A stretch of 64,000 nt of DNA. It comes from CBDCFV01 sp963664625. GTDB taxonomy: Bacteria; Chloroflexota; Dehalococcoidia; Lucifugimonadales; UBA3495. The notes under the pieces were generated by a model, which was not told the origin of the DNA, made no database searches, and worked only from the letters and a program-made list of their open reading frames with translations. This document shows, in pieces, positions 32,796 through 41,720 of this stretch (position 1 is the first letter of the stretch; each line of letters opens with the position of its first letter). The position numbers were made by a program, and so were the translations under genes. The stretch is taken from positions 1,116,001 to 1,180,000 of the forward strand of contig OY761541.1 of NCBI GenBank assembly GCA_963664625.1, read 5' to 3'.

Positions 32796-34226
32796 TTAGA
32801 CGTTATCAATTGGATGAAGGTCTCGAATCAAGCCTGCATTGTCCAAAAAGTCCTGTTCTTCACAACCCAAGTAAAGGGCAGCAGTCTGAGACGATAGCAT
32901 CCGACGATGGTGACATTCAGCAACTAGCCCAGCAAATCTTCCTCTGCGTTGCAGTGGTACCGAACCAACTGGGAAATAGTCCAAAGTGAAATCCTCGACG
33001 ATTAGCCATTCATATGACGGGTCCAGTTGCTCCATCCATTCCGGCAGGCTATTCTCCCTGTAGTGGGCATTGAACACATGGTGCCGGGCTGCTGTGCGGC
33101 TGATGCCAAAGGCCTGCATTACCTCCCCGATGGCTTCCGCCTTAATGGGCGCCGGAGTCATGTAGCGAACCGAGTCCAGAGGGGCCAGGAAAGCGATGGC
33201 AAAGGCATTGGCCCGTTGTTCCACGAAATCCGTATGAACACCACCTTCCGGGTCGCCTTGTGTCCCCATGTAGGAGTCGACTCGCAATCGTTCCAGCTTT
33301 TCCTCTGGGTCGTACAAGATATGCCCAAGTTCGTGAGCCAGAGTAGCGCGTCTTACCCACACATTGGCATTTTCCCCAAGTGTATTTAGAACTACGCCTC
33401 TAACGTCAGTCCCATCATGACCTCTTGTCGTGATGGTAGCGCCGGCAATCGTCGGAAGTAACTCCGCTTGCACCACCGGGATGCTTAAGGTTTTCTCTAC
33501 CAAGTCACGCATTGAAGGGATTGGAGCATCCCCTACATCAAGATGTCCCCGTGCTTGCCCAGCTAGTTGGTATCCTAATCGCCATGCAGGGTTAACCGGA
33601 GACCCGTAATAGTGGTCAGGTTGAAAATCCTTGACGGCACTCGGCTGGCCCAACCAGTCCATTAACATTGATTGGACACGGATTACAGATGCTGCTTCAG
33701 CAAATTGGAGGACTGTACCCGCGGAGAGGCTGAAAGTCCCGGACTGGGGTTGTTGAAGGGTTTTGAGGCGGAACGCTAACTGCCGGTCTCCACCGGCATT
33801 TTCTTTGAAAGCCAAGAGACGCTCGTCGAGTCCCAAGGAGAACGCCAACTTTTCGAGCGCCTGTATCGGGACATCACGGGCAAGTTCCTCCGCCTGCTTA
33901 ACGATACCGGCCTCGACGCTCGCGGCGCGCGCAACGGACTCTATGGACAAGCCAAGGTCGTTGCGGCGAGTCTTAAAAGTTCTTTCGATGGCCCCGACGG
34001 TTTCCAGCAATATGGCGCCACTGTACTCAATCGCCTCATCAAGTATGTCAAAGCCAAAGCTCGTATAGGCTTCCCAAGCCGTCATTATATGACCGGTAGG
34101 ATTCCGCCCTTCATACACCGGGCCCATTTCGGATTTGCTTCTTACGAATTTTCGGGTGGACTCACGGGCCGCGGTTTCTCTGTCCGTGGCCGTCACCTGG
34201 CCAAACACCTTGATAATCTCGTTCAT
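32796..34226 (-). CDS. HTH plus ImmA/IrrE-type metallopeptidase
   Basis: A 476-residue protein. A helix-turn-helix region lies at about 80-135 (GLSIESVARAASVEAGIV; ALEKLAFSLGLDERLL). The zinc-peptidase motif is AHELGHILYDPEE near residue 290, with a downstream EQRANAFAIAFLAP glutamate. ImmA/IrrE peptidases cleave repressors to switch on stress or mobile-element genes. The ATG at 34226 overlaps the upstream stop as ATGA and has GGAG before it. The two-gene unit resembles a regulator/partner pair of toxin-antitoxin style. Confidence 0.82.
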   Translation of the reverse strand: MNEIIKVFGQVTATDRETAARESTRKFVRSKSEMGPVYEGRNPTGHIMTAWEAYTSFGFDILDEAIEYSGAILLETVGAIERTFKTRRNDLGLSIESVARAASVEAGIVKQAEELARDVPIQALEKLAFSLGLDERLLAFKENAGGDRQLAFRLKTLQQPQSGTFSLSAGTVLQFAEAASVIRVQSMLMDWLGQPSAVKDFQPDHYYGSPVNPAWRLGYQLAGQARGHLDVGDAPIPSMRDLVEKTLSIPVVQAELLPTIAGATITTRGHDGTDVRGVVLNTLGENANVWVRRATLAHELGHILYDPEEKLERLRVDSYMGTQGDPEGGVHTDFVEQRANAFAIAFLAPLDSVRYMTPAPIKAEAIGEVMQAFGISRTAARHHVFNAHYRENSLPEWMEQLDPSYEWLIVEDFTLDYFPVGSVPLQRRGRFAGLVAECHHRRMLSSQTAALYLGCEEQDFLDNAGLIRDLHPIDNV

Positions 34227-34756
34227 GGATTGCTCCAAAATCGCCTCGCTGTGTTTCTTTCAGGATCCCACCCAAGCGATGCTACGTTATACCCGTAGGC
34301 TTTGAACACGCGGACGGCTTCTTCCAGTTGCTGTTCGTGAATCGGTGGATACCGCCCCGAGCCGCCGGATACAAAAAGAGCGTCCGCGGCGGCAAACCAC
34401 AGTTGACCACCAATGTAAGCCGGTTGTCCACCGGTCAGGTTGGTGTGTTTGGGTAACCGCGAGTCCAACGCGGACACGGGCGTTTCTTCGATGTACCGTA
34501 TGCCGTCGTCGCTAATCAACCAAATGTATGTATGGTTCCCCTGTTCTTCCTCTGAACGCGGCGGTGAGCCAATATCTACACCTGTAGTCGGAGCATATCC
34601 AAGTATGCGTGCCCCATCAGATTCATCCAACAACTGACTCTCATGCATCTCGACAACGAAGCGCGGCCCCCTGGCCTCAAATCGCCTCCAAAACTCCAGG
34701 AGTTCATTTGGAATACCGGGGGCCTGTCCACTAGACCCTGTTGTCATCGCGGGCAT
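34223..34756 (-). CDS. Unknown 177-residue partner of the HTH/ImmA-type protein
   Basis: A soluble protein starting MPAMTTGSSGQAPGIPNELL, with an acidic centre and the block YIWLISDDGIRYIEETPVSA. The C-terminus has a helix (EQQLEEAVRVFKAYGYNV). No family recognised. Its stop overlaps the start of the peptidase gene by 4 bases, so the two are coupled. It could be the cognate regulator or substrate. An alternative start is ATG at 34747. Confidence 0.6.
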   Translation of the reverse strand: MPAMTTGSSGQAPGIPNELLEFWRRFEARGPRFVVEMHESQLLDESDGARILGYAPTTGVDIGSPPRSEEEQGNHTYIWLISDDGIRYIEETPVSALDSRLPKHTNLTGGQPAYIGGQLWFAAADALFVSGGSGRYPPIHEQQLEEAVRVFKAYGYNVASLGWDPERNTARRFWSNP

Positions 34757-34822
34757 TTAATCAAGGGACGCCAACGGGTTACAAAGCGCGAGACGGCCCC
34801 GTTGCCCATAATCCCGCGCCCT

Positions 34823-35902
34823 CTACGCCAGGTCCTCCACCAAGGGGGCCACTTCTTCAGCCAGGCGGCGCATGGAGTTCTGCATGAGGGAGTGGTCGTC
34901 GGGGTCGTGGGTGATGGTGAGGAGGTGGCCGAACCCGCCGGCCTCCTCGTAGTGCTGGCGGATTTTGTCGGCACACTCCTGGGGGTCGCCGACGATCCAG
35001 ACGTTTTCCATCATGTAGTCCACGTCCACATCTTCGTCCGACATGTTGGGGTCAAGCTTCAACGCACCCAACATGTTGCCCGCTTTCCGGTTAATCCACT
35101 GGTGCTCGTTGAAGGGCCTGCCCAATACCTCGCGGGCTTCCTCGCGGGCCGACTGGGGAGTCTTCCCAACATAGATGTCGCGCCCCAGACGCAACTCGCC
35201 CCTGTCGGCGGTCCGTCCGGTACTGGCGGCTCCCGCTTCCATGTTCTCCCATAGCTGGGGAACATACTGGGACGGTAGGTTGGTCATGGGTATCCAGCCA
35301 CGCTCACCGGCCATACGAATGGTGTCGCCGCCGGGGGTGCTGGCCGCCACGCCGATGGGCGGATGGGGTTTCTGATAGGGCTTGAAGTAGAGCCTGCGCT
35401 CCAGTTCGGGGTCGGTTTCCGGGGCGTGTACCTGGTAGTACTTGCCTTCGTAGCCGAAGTGGCCGTCCTCAGCCTCCCACAGCCGGAGGATGACGTCCAA
35501 TGCTTCCTGGCCCTGCTCCCGCACCTCGTCCATGGAGTTGTACTCGATCCCGTAGAGGTGCAGGTCGGTGGGGAGGGACCGGACGCCTATGCCCCAATAG
35601 AACCGCCCCCTGGCCATGTGGTCCAGCATTGCTATGCGATGGGCGGTATCGACCGGGTGGTGCAGGGGGAGCATGGTAACGCCGGTGGCCAGGATGATAT
35701 TTTCGGTGAGAGCCAACGCTTGGGCGATAAGCAGTTCTGGCACCGGGGCGTTCTCCCACACCTCGGTAATGTGCTCTCCCACCCATGCCTCGTGGTAGCC
35801 CAGTTTGTCGGCCAGCACCAGCAATTCCACGTCGCGGTCATAGGAGTCGGCGTAAGACCTTCGCGGGGGATGCAACGGCATCATAAAGAGTCCGAACTTC
35901 AT
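34823..35902 (-). CDS. Luciferase-like (LLM) flavin-dependent oxidoreductase
   Basis: A 359-residue TIM-barrel monooxygenase of the bacterial luciferase family, using FMN or F420. MKFGLFMMPLHPP opens strand 1; AWVGEHITEVWENAP, LATGVTMLPLHHPVD and RGRFYWGIGVRSLPTDL are family blocks; VASTPGGDTIRMAG and WIVGDPQECADKIRQ follow. Substrate unknown. ATG at 35902 follows GAGGA at 7 bases. A terminator separates it from the NHL gene upstream, so it may have its own promoter. Confidence 0.9.
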   Translation of the reverse strand: MKFGLFMMPLHPPRRSYADSYDRDVELLVLADKLGYHEAWVGEHITEVWENAPVPELLIAQALALTENIILATGVTMLPLHHPVDTAHRIAMLDHMARGRFYWGIGVRSLPTDLHLYGIEYNSMDEVREQGQEALDVILRLWEAEDGHFGYEGKYYQVHAPETDPELERRLYFKPYQKPHPPIGVAASTPGGDTIRMAGERGWIPMTNLPSQYVPQLWENMEAGAASTGRTADRGELRLGRDIYVGKTPQSAREEAREVLGRPFNEHQWINRKAGNMLGALKLDPNMSDEDVDVDYMMENVWIVGDPQECADKIRQHYEEAGGFGHLLTITHDPDDHSLMQNSMRRLAEEVAPLVEDLA

Positions 35903-35917
35903 AACCATTCCTCACAA

Positions 35918-35940
35918 CGGCGCCGGTCCGCCGGCGCCGG
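35918..35940. repeat. GC-rich hairpin before the LLM gene
   Basis: cggcgccgg (35918-35926) and cggcgccgg (35932-35940), a self-complementary sequence repeated around tccgc, in the leader of the LLM gene. May be a structured 5' UTR. Confidence 0.45.
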
Positions 35941-35945
35941 AAATA

Positions 35946-35979
35946 AGAAAAGCAGCCCGCCGATGATGGACGGGCTGCT
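35946..35979 (-). terminator. Rho-independent terminator after the NHL gene
   Basis: On the minus strand AGCAGCCCG, an 11-base loop, CGGGCTGCT and then TTTTCTTATTT. It ends the DUF1800-DUF1501-NHL transcript. Confidence 0.8.
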
Positions 35980-36018
35980 CCAACCTTGTATCCGAGGCGA
36001 TAGCCCGGAGGACCGGGG

Positions 36019-37083
36019 CTAGACCATCACCGGCTCGCGGTTCTTCTGGTAGAACTGGAAGCGGTGGCGGGTGGTGTCCACGATGATGATACGGCCCTTG
36101 GGGTCCACCTTGACGGCGGTGGGGGCCCAGAGCACCTGCTCGGGGGTGAAATCGCGGACGCCGTTGCGCTGGCGAATCATGTCCGGGTTGGACCGGATTT
36201 TTTCGACGCCCAGCTTGGACAGGGCCGCGTTACCGGTGAACTCGGTGATGAACCGGCCATCGGGGGCCAGCACCTGCACCCGGTTGTTGAGCCAGTCGGC
36301 GACGTAGACGTCGCCGTCGTCGTCGACGCACACGCCGGTGGGCCGGTTGAAGAATCCAACCGGCGCCTCATGGCGGCGCATACCGCCCAGGTCGCGGGCG
36401 GGCATGGCATCACCGCCAGAGCCGGGTTGACCGAAGGAAGCCAGCCATTCGCCCTCTGGGCTGAACTGTTGGATCCGGTCATTGCGCCAGTCGGCTACGA
36501 AGACATTGCCGTGCTTGTCGAGCCCGATGCCCCAAGGGGTGTTCAACTGCCCGGGGCCGGTGCCGAAGCTGCCGAACTGGCTGATGTACTGGCCGTCCAG
36601 GGTGAACTTCTGCACCCGGTGGTTTCGGCTATCAACTACATAGATCAGGTCGTCGGGGGTTATGGCCAAGCCCGACGGGCGATCCAACTCTCCGTCGCCG
36701 GAGCCGTGGGTCCCCCAATCACTGAGGAACTGGCCGTCCTTGTCATAGATGTTGATGCGGTGGGTCCACTCGTCGGCGACGTAGACGTTGACTTCGCTGT
36801 CCACGGCGATGGAGATGGGCCAAATGAACTGGCCCTTGCCCTCGCCATAGGAACCGAACTCGGTGATGTATTCTTCGGTCCCGTCATCGTGAATCCGCCA
36901 CATGTTAATCCGAGTGCCGTCGGGGCGGGACTCGTAGGACCGGTTCACCACGTAAATAACGTCGTCGGGAGCGAAGGCGATGTCCATAGGGTTGCGGAAC
37001 CCCGTGCCTTGAAACTCGGACCTCCCCGCTACGAAAGAGTAGGTATAGGTCCGGTCGTTAATGCCCAGAAATACACTAGCCAC
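36019..37083 (-). CDS. NHL-repeat beta-propeller protein
   Basis: A 354-residue protein with about six NHL repeats, each with a core like NPMDIAFAPDDVIYVV, RPSGLAITPDDLIYVVDSRN and RPTGVCVDDDGDVYVADWLN, followed by HRVQ/DRIQ strand ends. No signal peptide. Such propellers bind proteins, RNA or ligands. GTG at 37083 has AAGGAGGG at 5 bases. Third gene after DUF1800 and DUF1501 with a 41-base gap, so part of that operon. Confidence 0.85.
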   Translation of the reverse strand: MASVFLGINDRTYTYSFVAGRSEFQGTGFRNPMDIAFAPDDVIYVVNRSYESRPDGTRINMWRIHDDGTEEYITEFGSYGEGKGQFIWPISIAVDSEVNVYVADEWTHRINIYDKDGQFLSDWGTHGSGDGELDRPSGLAITPDDLIYVVDSRNHRVQKFTLDGQYISQFGSFGTGPGQLNTPWGIGLDKHGNVFVADWRNDRIQQFSPEGEWLASFGQPGSGGDAMPARDLGGMRRHEAPVGFFNRPTGVCVDDDGDVYVADWLNNRVQVLAPDGRFITEFTGNAALSKLGVEKIRSNPDMIRQRNGVRDFTPEQVLWAPTAVKVDPKGRIIIVDTTRHRFQFYQKNREPVMV

Positions 37084-37124
37084 GATTTCCCTCCTTCAAG
37101 TCAGTCCATCATTAGCCCGGCGGC

Positions 37125-38261
37125 TTACATGAAGTCCAGTTTCTCCCAAGTCCCGCCGATGATAGGCTTGGAGTCCAGACCCATCCAGTTCTCCAACAGG
37201 GTGGCGTAGGCTTGGCGGAAGTCCACGTTGTGCAACAGGTTGCCGCCCTCTTCCAACTCATGCATTTCCAAGCCCGGGTACTCTCCGTAGATGCCGCCCT
37301 TGACGTGCTCGCCAACGGCGAAGGCCACGCCGCCGGTGCCGTGGTCGGTGCCGGAACCGTTGTCCATGGCGCGGCGCCCAAACTCGGAGTAGAAGAACAG
37401 CGTAACGTTGTCGCTGATGTTCTGCTCCCTGAGGTCCGCCATGAAACAGTCCACGTTGGAGGAGATGTCGAGCAGCAGATTGGAGTGGCCGACGGCCTGG
37501 TTGGCGTGGGTATCAAAGATGTTGTAGGGAGCGGAGGTGAACAGCGCCCTGGTGCCGAACTCGGCGTTGTGCACCTGGACCATGTCGCGCAGGTAGCGGC
37601 CGACGTCGCTGTTGCCGTACTCGACGGTGGAGGTGTACTTGCCGGGGGCCGTGCCCAAGATGTCGGCGCCGGCCATTGCCTCGACGCCGGTGCGGCGGAT
37701 GTAGTCGGTCACTGCGCCGCGACCGATGGCGGGAGCGTACATCCGTCCGAACAGGTCGAGGGCTTGGTTCCTCTGGTCGTTTTCCTCGATGTCGGTCAGC
37801 AGGCCGTAGGTGCTGAGGTCGCCGACCGAGGCGACGGGCACGCCTTCCTTAGCCATGGCGCGGGGAAGGCCGCGACCGAAGTTGACGCCAGTCAACACGT
37901 TCTCGGCCTTGGGGTCCACCTCTTGAATTACACTGCCCAACCAGCCGATCAGCCCCAGTTCGTCGGGCTCGCAAGTGGCCCAGATGTCCATTGCCCGGAA
38001 GTGGGACAGGCTGGGGTTGGGGTAGCCGATGCCCAGGATAATGGCCAGCTTGCCCTCTTCCCAGTACTTCATCAACGGCTGCATGGCCGGGTGAAGGGCC
38101 AGTTCGTTGTTGATGGGCAACAACTGGTCTTCAGAGATGGCCAGCGACGGGCGATAGTCCCGGTACAAGGGGTTGTTATAGGGGATAACCGTGTTCATAA
38201 AGTCGTTTCCCCCGGAGAGGCAAAGGACAGCCAGGACCGGGTCTTTCTTGGTGGAAACCAT
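37125..38261 (-). CDS. DUF1501 protein
   Basis: A 378-residue protein of the DUF1501 family, related to the sulfatase/alkaline-phosphatase superfamily. LCLSGGNDFMNTVIPYNNPL opens it; HPAMQPLMKYWEEGKLAIILG and FYSEFGRRAMDNGSGTDHGTGG are the conserved blocks, the latter with Asp/His possible metal ligands. DUF1501 genes almost always sit next to DUF1800 genes, as here (39-base gap). No Tat signal visible, although many relatives have one. Function of the pair is unknown. Confidence 0.88.
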   Translation of the reverse strand: MVSTKKDPVLAVLCLSGGNDFMNTVIPYNNPLYRDYRPSLAISEDQLLPINNELALHPAMQPLMKYWEEGKLAIILGIGYPNPSLSHFRAMDIWATCEPDELGLIGWLGSVIQEVDPKAENVLTGVNFGRGLPRAMAKEGVPVASVGDLSTYGLLTDIEENDQRNQALDLFGRMYAPAIGRGAVTDYIRRTGVEAMAGADILGTAPGKYTSTVEYGNSDVGRYLRDMVQVHNAEFGTRALFTSAPYNIFDTHANQAVGHSNLLLDISSNVDCFMADLREQNISDNVTLFFYSEFGRRAMDNGSGTDHGTGGVAFAVGEHVKGGIYGEYPGLEMHELEEGGNLLHNVDFRQAYATLLENWMGLDSKPIIGGTWEKLDFM

Positions 38262-38300
38262 AATCGTCCTCCCTTTCTTTACTGTAAGCGGAGCCGGGTT

Positions 38301-39725
38301 CTAGCCGAATTGGAATTCTGAAGTGGTTGCGATCATCTGGAGCATCTCGCCGGCGCGGCGGGTGAAGTCCTGCCGTTCTGACTCGGTGCCATGACCCAGT
38401 TGGCCTCCCTGGGCTACGTGGGAAACCAGTTCCCAACGGGTCTCCTCGGCGACGGTCAAGGGACCGACGTATTCGAGACAACCATCGACGAAACCGTCGG
38501 GAGACAGGGTATCGGAGCGGTCCATGAGCCTCGACACTATGGACTGGACCCCTGGCAGATCGGTGTCGCCCAGCAACCCGGCGGCGAAGTTGATGCGGTC
38601 AATGAGGGTGCCGCTGTTGATCCACTCGGCGCCCATGTGCCAGCCTTCCACCGTTGGGGGGTTCAGCAGGTCCATGCCCATGTACTTGGGCTCCATTGCC
38701 ACGAAGAACAGACCCGGTTGGGGAGTGGTATGCTCTCCCACCATCCGTAGCGTGCCAATGACCACATCGGCCGGGCTCTTCACCTTGGCGTAGTAGGAGG
38801 CTTCGGACTTGAAGAAGTCGGAGGTGAACAGCACCCGGAGCATTTCCTTGATGTCGTAGCCGGAATCGAAATATGCCTTTTCCAGGGCGGCTACCGCCTC
38901 CGGGTCCTTGGGAGCGCTCTGACGCCAAGCGGGGACCGGCGGCTCGTCGGCTACGAAGAAGTCGTAGAGCTTCCGGGAGATGAACCGGGCGGTGGCGGAC
39001 TGCTTGCAGATAATGTCGACTATGTCACCGCCATCCCAGTTGCCGGTCTCGCCGAGGAAGGTCTTTTCACCGTAGTCGTGGTCGGCGGGGTCGAAGCGGA
39101 ACTCGAAGGGAGTCCTGCCGTAGGGGAACACCGGGATGGTGGGCTTCAAGTTCCAGCCGGTGAAGGCCCTAGCGCAGGCCTTGACGTCGTCCTCGGTGTA
39201 GTTGAAGTCGCCGTCCTTGCCGACGCCCATGGAGAAGAGCTCCAGCAGCTCGCGGCCGTAGTTCTCGTTGACGGCGGTCTTGTGGCTTTCGATGTTGTCC
39301 AGGTAGTACAGCATGGCCGGGTCGGTGGACAGCATCATCAGCAGATCGCGGAAGTTGCCCATGCCCATTGCCCGGAACTTGTCAATCTGGATGGATGTGG
39401 TCCGAGCGTTGTCCACCTTGTTGTCGCCGGAGCAGAAGATGGTGTGCCAGAAGAGGGACATCTTCTCCTGCAACTGGTATTTGTTATTGATCATCCGGTA
39501 GACCCACTCGGTCTGCCCGGTCTCGATGGCTCCCTTGTCGAAGTACGACGGATAGGCCCGATACATCAGGTCTTCGTCGATGCCGGGTTCACTGCCGTGG
39601 TCCAACAACTCTTCGACTACGTTGTCGTAACCTTGGGCCGCCCTCCGTTCGATTTCGTCGCGGCTCGCTCCGAAACCAGCCCGTCGGAGCAGATGGGCCA
39701 TTAAGGCGATATCCTGGTCAGCCAT
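38301..39725 (-). CDS. DUF1800 protein
   Basis: A 474-residue DUF1800 protein: LLRRAGFGASRDEIE at the N-terminus, WHTIFCSGDNKVDN, NENYGRELLELFSMGVG and ARAFTGWNL in the centre, FISRKLYDFFV and LNPPTVEGWHMG later. These are all signature blocks. ATG at 39725 has AGGAG at 7 bases. First gene of the operon, with a strong promoter upstream. Biochemical role unknown. Confidence 0.9.
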   Translation of the reverse strand: MADQDIALMAHLLRRAGFGASRDEIERRAAQGYDNVVEELLDHGSEPGIDEDLMYRAYPSYFDKGAIETGQTEWVYRMINNKYQLQEKMSLFWHTIFCSGDNKVDNARTTSIQIDKFRAMGMGNFRDLLMMLSTDPAMLYYLDNIESHKTAVNENYGRELLELFSMGVGKDGDFNYTEDDVKACARAFTGWNLKPTIPVFPYGRTPFEFRFDPADHDYGEKTFLGETGNWDGGDIVDIICKQSATARFISRKLYDFFVADEPPVPAWRQSAPKDPEAVAALEKAYFDSGYDIKEMLRVLFTSDFFKSEASYYAKVKSPADVVIGTLRMVGEHTTPQPGLFFVAMEPKYMGMDLLNPPTVEGWHMGAEWINSGTLIDRINFAAGLLGDTDLPGVQSIVSRLMDRSDTLSPDGFVDGCLEYVGPLTVAEETRWELVSHVAQGGQLGHGTESERQDFTRRAGEMLQMIATTSEFQFG

Positions 39726-39837
39726 AGTCCACTCCTTTCCCAAGTTATCGTAGTAGCATTACCGGCATGTGTCGTACCGGCGCTACGATTATCCCCAATT
39801 CAGGGCGTTCAAACAACCCTTAAATTGTTAAGCTTAT

Positions 39838-39866
39838 ATTAAATAATGCGGCCAGTTTAATGTCAA
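39838..39866 (-). promoter_or_regulatory. Strong sigma70-type promoter for the DUF1800 operon
   Basis: Minus-strand TTGACA (39866-39861), exactly 17 bases, TTTAAT (39843-39838), inside an AT-rich gap. Transcription would start near 39831, giving a leader of about 105 bases. Confidence 0.65.
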
Positions 39867-39905
39867 TTATTTTGTTGGAATGATTGGTGTGAACTGGGGC
39901 CGCGC

Positions 39906-40457
39906 TTACCGGCGAAAGAAGTAGCCGACGGGGGCAGTGAAACCGGGAAGCAAATCGCCGCCTTCAAGCGTATCGTCCTCACCCAGCGTTATCGGTCCGG
40001 CGTCAGGCCGGTGAACGATGATGGTTGCGGTTTCCGGGTCTGCTACCCAGACTTCCCGCGAGCCGAAGTTGAGCCACATGGACGCTTTCTCGACCAGTTC
40101 CCGGCGAGAATTGGAAGGTGATTTTACTTCGACCACCAAGTCAGGGGCCAGACTGCCAAAGCCCTGGGCGTCATCGGGCAGTCGGCCCGGCGCAATCCAA
40201 GCCACGTCGGGCGCGCGCACTGTATCCGGGTCGCGTTCCAACCAGAAGCCAACGTCACCGCTCAATACGACACCGTAGTTCCCATGCGCTTCGACCCAAG
40301 CGAACAGAAGGTAAACGATTCTACTCAATACTATGCCATGAGGTATTCCAGCAGGCATAAGCTCGACCAGCACTCCTTTTATGAGTTCATACCGCCTGCC
40401 TTCATCGGACATAAGCAATAATTCGTCGGCAGTAATCAGCTTTCGTTCGATAGTCAT
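39906..40457 (-). CDS. Uma2-family (DUF820) PD-(D/E)XK protein, copy 1
   Basis: A 183-residue protein. TADELLLMSDEGRRYELIKG and LVELMPAGIPHG form the N-terminus; the PD-(D/E)xK-like core is RAPDVAWI, LAPDLVVEVKSPSNS and REVWVADPE. Uma2 proteins are abundant in cyanobacteria and Chloroflexota, with nuclease fold but unclear function. It follows the 100-residue unknown protein with a 1-base gap. A second copy is at 47126. Confidence 0.85.
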   Translation of the reverse strand: MTIERKLITADELLLMSDEGRRYELIKGVLVELMPAGIPHGIVLSRIVYLLFAWVEAHGNYGVVLSGDVGFWLERDPDTVRAPDVAWIAPGRLPDDAQGFGSLAPDLVVEVKSPSNSRRELVEKASMWLNFGSREVWVADPETATIIVHRPDAGPITLGEDDTLEGGDLLPGFTAPVGYFFRR

Positions 40458-40458
40458 C

Positions 40459-40761
40459 TCAGTTCACCCAGGCTTTAGGTGTGTCATCGTTAAACAAACG
40501 CAGTACGTCCCGTTCCCGGTCATAAGCCACCTTGGGTTGCCACTTGGTAGGGGACCAGACATCCCCAAATTCCTCCGGGAGTAGGTAGGGCAGGAGAGTC
40601 TCGGCGCCTTCCAATAACTCGACCTCGACCGCCCTGTCCTCTCCATGAGCAAAAAACACCGCCAGGTTATCAGCAATCATCCAAGACCCGCCGGTTACTT
40701 CACCAGTAGACAAGTCCACCACATTGGAAAGATAGGACACTTTCAATCGGGTCTTATTCAA
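40459..40761 (-). CDS. Unknown 100-residue protein upstream of Uma2
   Basis: A soluble protein with the segments VDLSTGEVTGGSWMIADNLA and EFGDVWSPTKWQPKVAYDRE. Start is TTG at 40761 with only a weak ribosome site, so the true start may be internal. It is coupled to the Uma2 gene. No family recognised. Confidence 0.5.
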   Translation of the reverse strand: MNKTRLKVSYLSNVVDLSTGEVTGGSWMIADNLAVFFAHGEDRAVEVELLEGAETLLPYLLPEEFGDVWSPTKWQPKVAYDRERDVLRLFNDDTPKAWVN

Positions 40762-40824
40762 GGGTTAACTCGTTGCTGGAATAAGAAACAGGCGAGTTTC
40801 ACTCGATCACGAGGGATATCCGTG

Positions 40825-41712
40825 TCAGGTTTCCCAAGGCTTGATGCCTTCCGGGTAAACGTCGGACTCCGTGGTCCCGCTGATGGTGTGGACTCGCTCG
40901 ATGATCGCGCTGACAGCGTCGTTTATCCTTTCCCTCAATTCCAGTCGTTCATCCTGGGTCATTTGGTAGGAAGTGCCGGCGTAGCGGTATATGACCCCAT
41001 AGTCGGTCAACCAGTCGCATTGCTCGTCCGGGCGGTCAGGGTCTTCGTATTCTATGTAGTCGAATAGTCTTGTCATGGCTAGATGAAGGCGGTCCAGTTC
41101 CGGGTTGCTCCAGTCCTCCATATTCGCGGCGTCTCTCCAGAGATCGGTTAGTTTATGCCCAAAGGTCCTGTCGTCGTTGTAGGCTGACAGCCAGCCTTTC
41201 AGGGCGTTTTCGACGGCCTGCTGGCCAAGAAAACCCATGATCTTCTGGTCCCAATGGTTTTCGTCAACCATTTCGTTGAAGTGATGATGGTATTCTTCCA
41301 CGTTCTGGATGCGTTGCCTCGTTTCGGGCCAATGGGCAGGATACTCGCTTTCGTAGTGTGGCGGAGGTCCCAATGTTTCGCCGTTCATTATGACTCCGTA
41401 CCGGGCGGCCTGACCCGCAATATGCTGCTTGGCCCTACGGCAGTGGTCAAAGTCTTTTCGGGTCATGCCGATGACGTTGACTTCCAATTTCGGAGGGTTT
41501 TCTTTCAGATAACACCGGGCAGCGTACTCTGCACTTAACCTGGTCTTCAGCGGGTTGTTATCTCCGGTAATTACCAAGAGGTCAACGTCCGAGTGTTCCC
41601 GGTACCGCCCGGTGGCCCGCGAGCCGAACAGTATCACCATAGCCGGAGCCACCTCTTTCTGGACGGCCCGGGCAACGTTCAGAGCGTGCTGGTCCGGGAT
41701 TCCGGCAGTCAC
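40825..41712 (-). CDS. Fused nucleotidyltransferase-HEPN protein
   Basis: A 295-residue protein. Residues 20-110 are a minimal nucleotidyltransferase with VILFGSRATGRYREHSDVDL, i.e. GSxxxG and SDxD catalytic motifs. Residues 160-260 are a HEPN domain (GQQAVENALKGWLSAYNDD; GHKLTDLWRDA). In MNT-HEPN toxin-antitoxin systems these are two genes and the transferase AMPylates the HEPN toxin; here one chain carries both. GTG at 41712 follows AGGAGG at 4 bases and lies 8 bases after the hydroxylase stop. Longer in-frame starts run into that gene and are rejected. Confidence 0.8.
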   Translation of the reverse strand: MTAGIPDQHALNVARAVQKEVAPAMVILFGSRATGRYREHSDVDLLVITGDNNPLKTRLSAEYAARCYLKENPPKLEVNVIGMTRKDFDHCRRAKQHIAGQAARYGVIMNGETLGPPPHYESEYPAHWPETRQRIQNVEEYHHHFNEMVDENHWDQKIMGFLGQQAVENALKGWLSAYNDDRTFGHKLTDLWRDAANMEDWSNPELDRLHLAMTRLFDYIEYEDPDRPDEQCDWLTDYGVIYRYAGTSYQMTQDERLELRERINDAVSAIIERVHTISGTTESDVYPEGIKPWET

Positions 41713-41720
41713 GGATCCTC

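Noticed and set aside
35363..38321. Long plus-strand frames opposite LLM, NHL and DUF1501 genes
   Set aside because: Val/Gly/His-rich shadows in a GC-rich region; the minus-strand genes have ribosome sites and family motifs.
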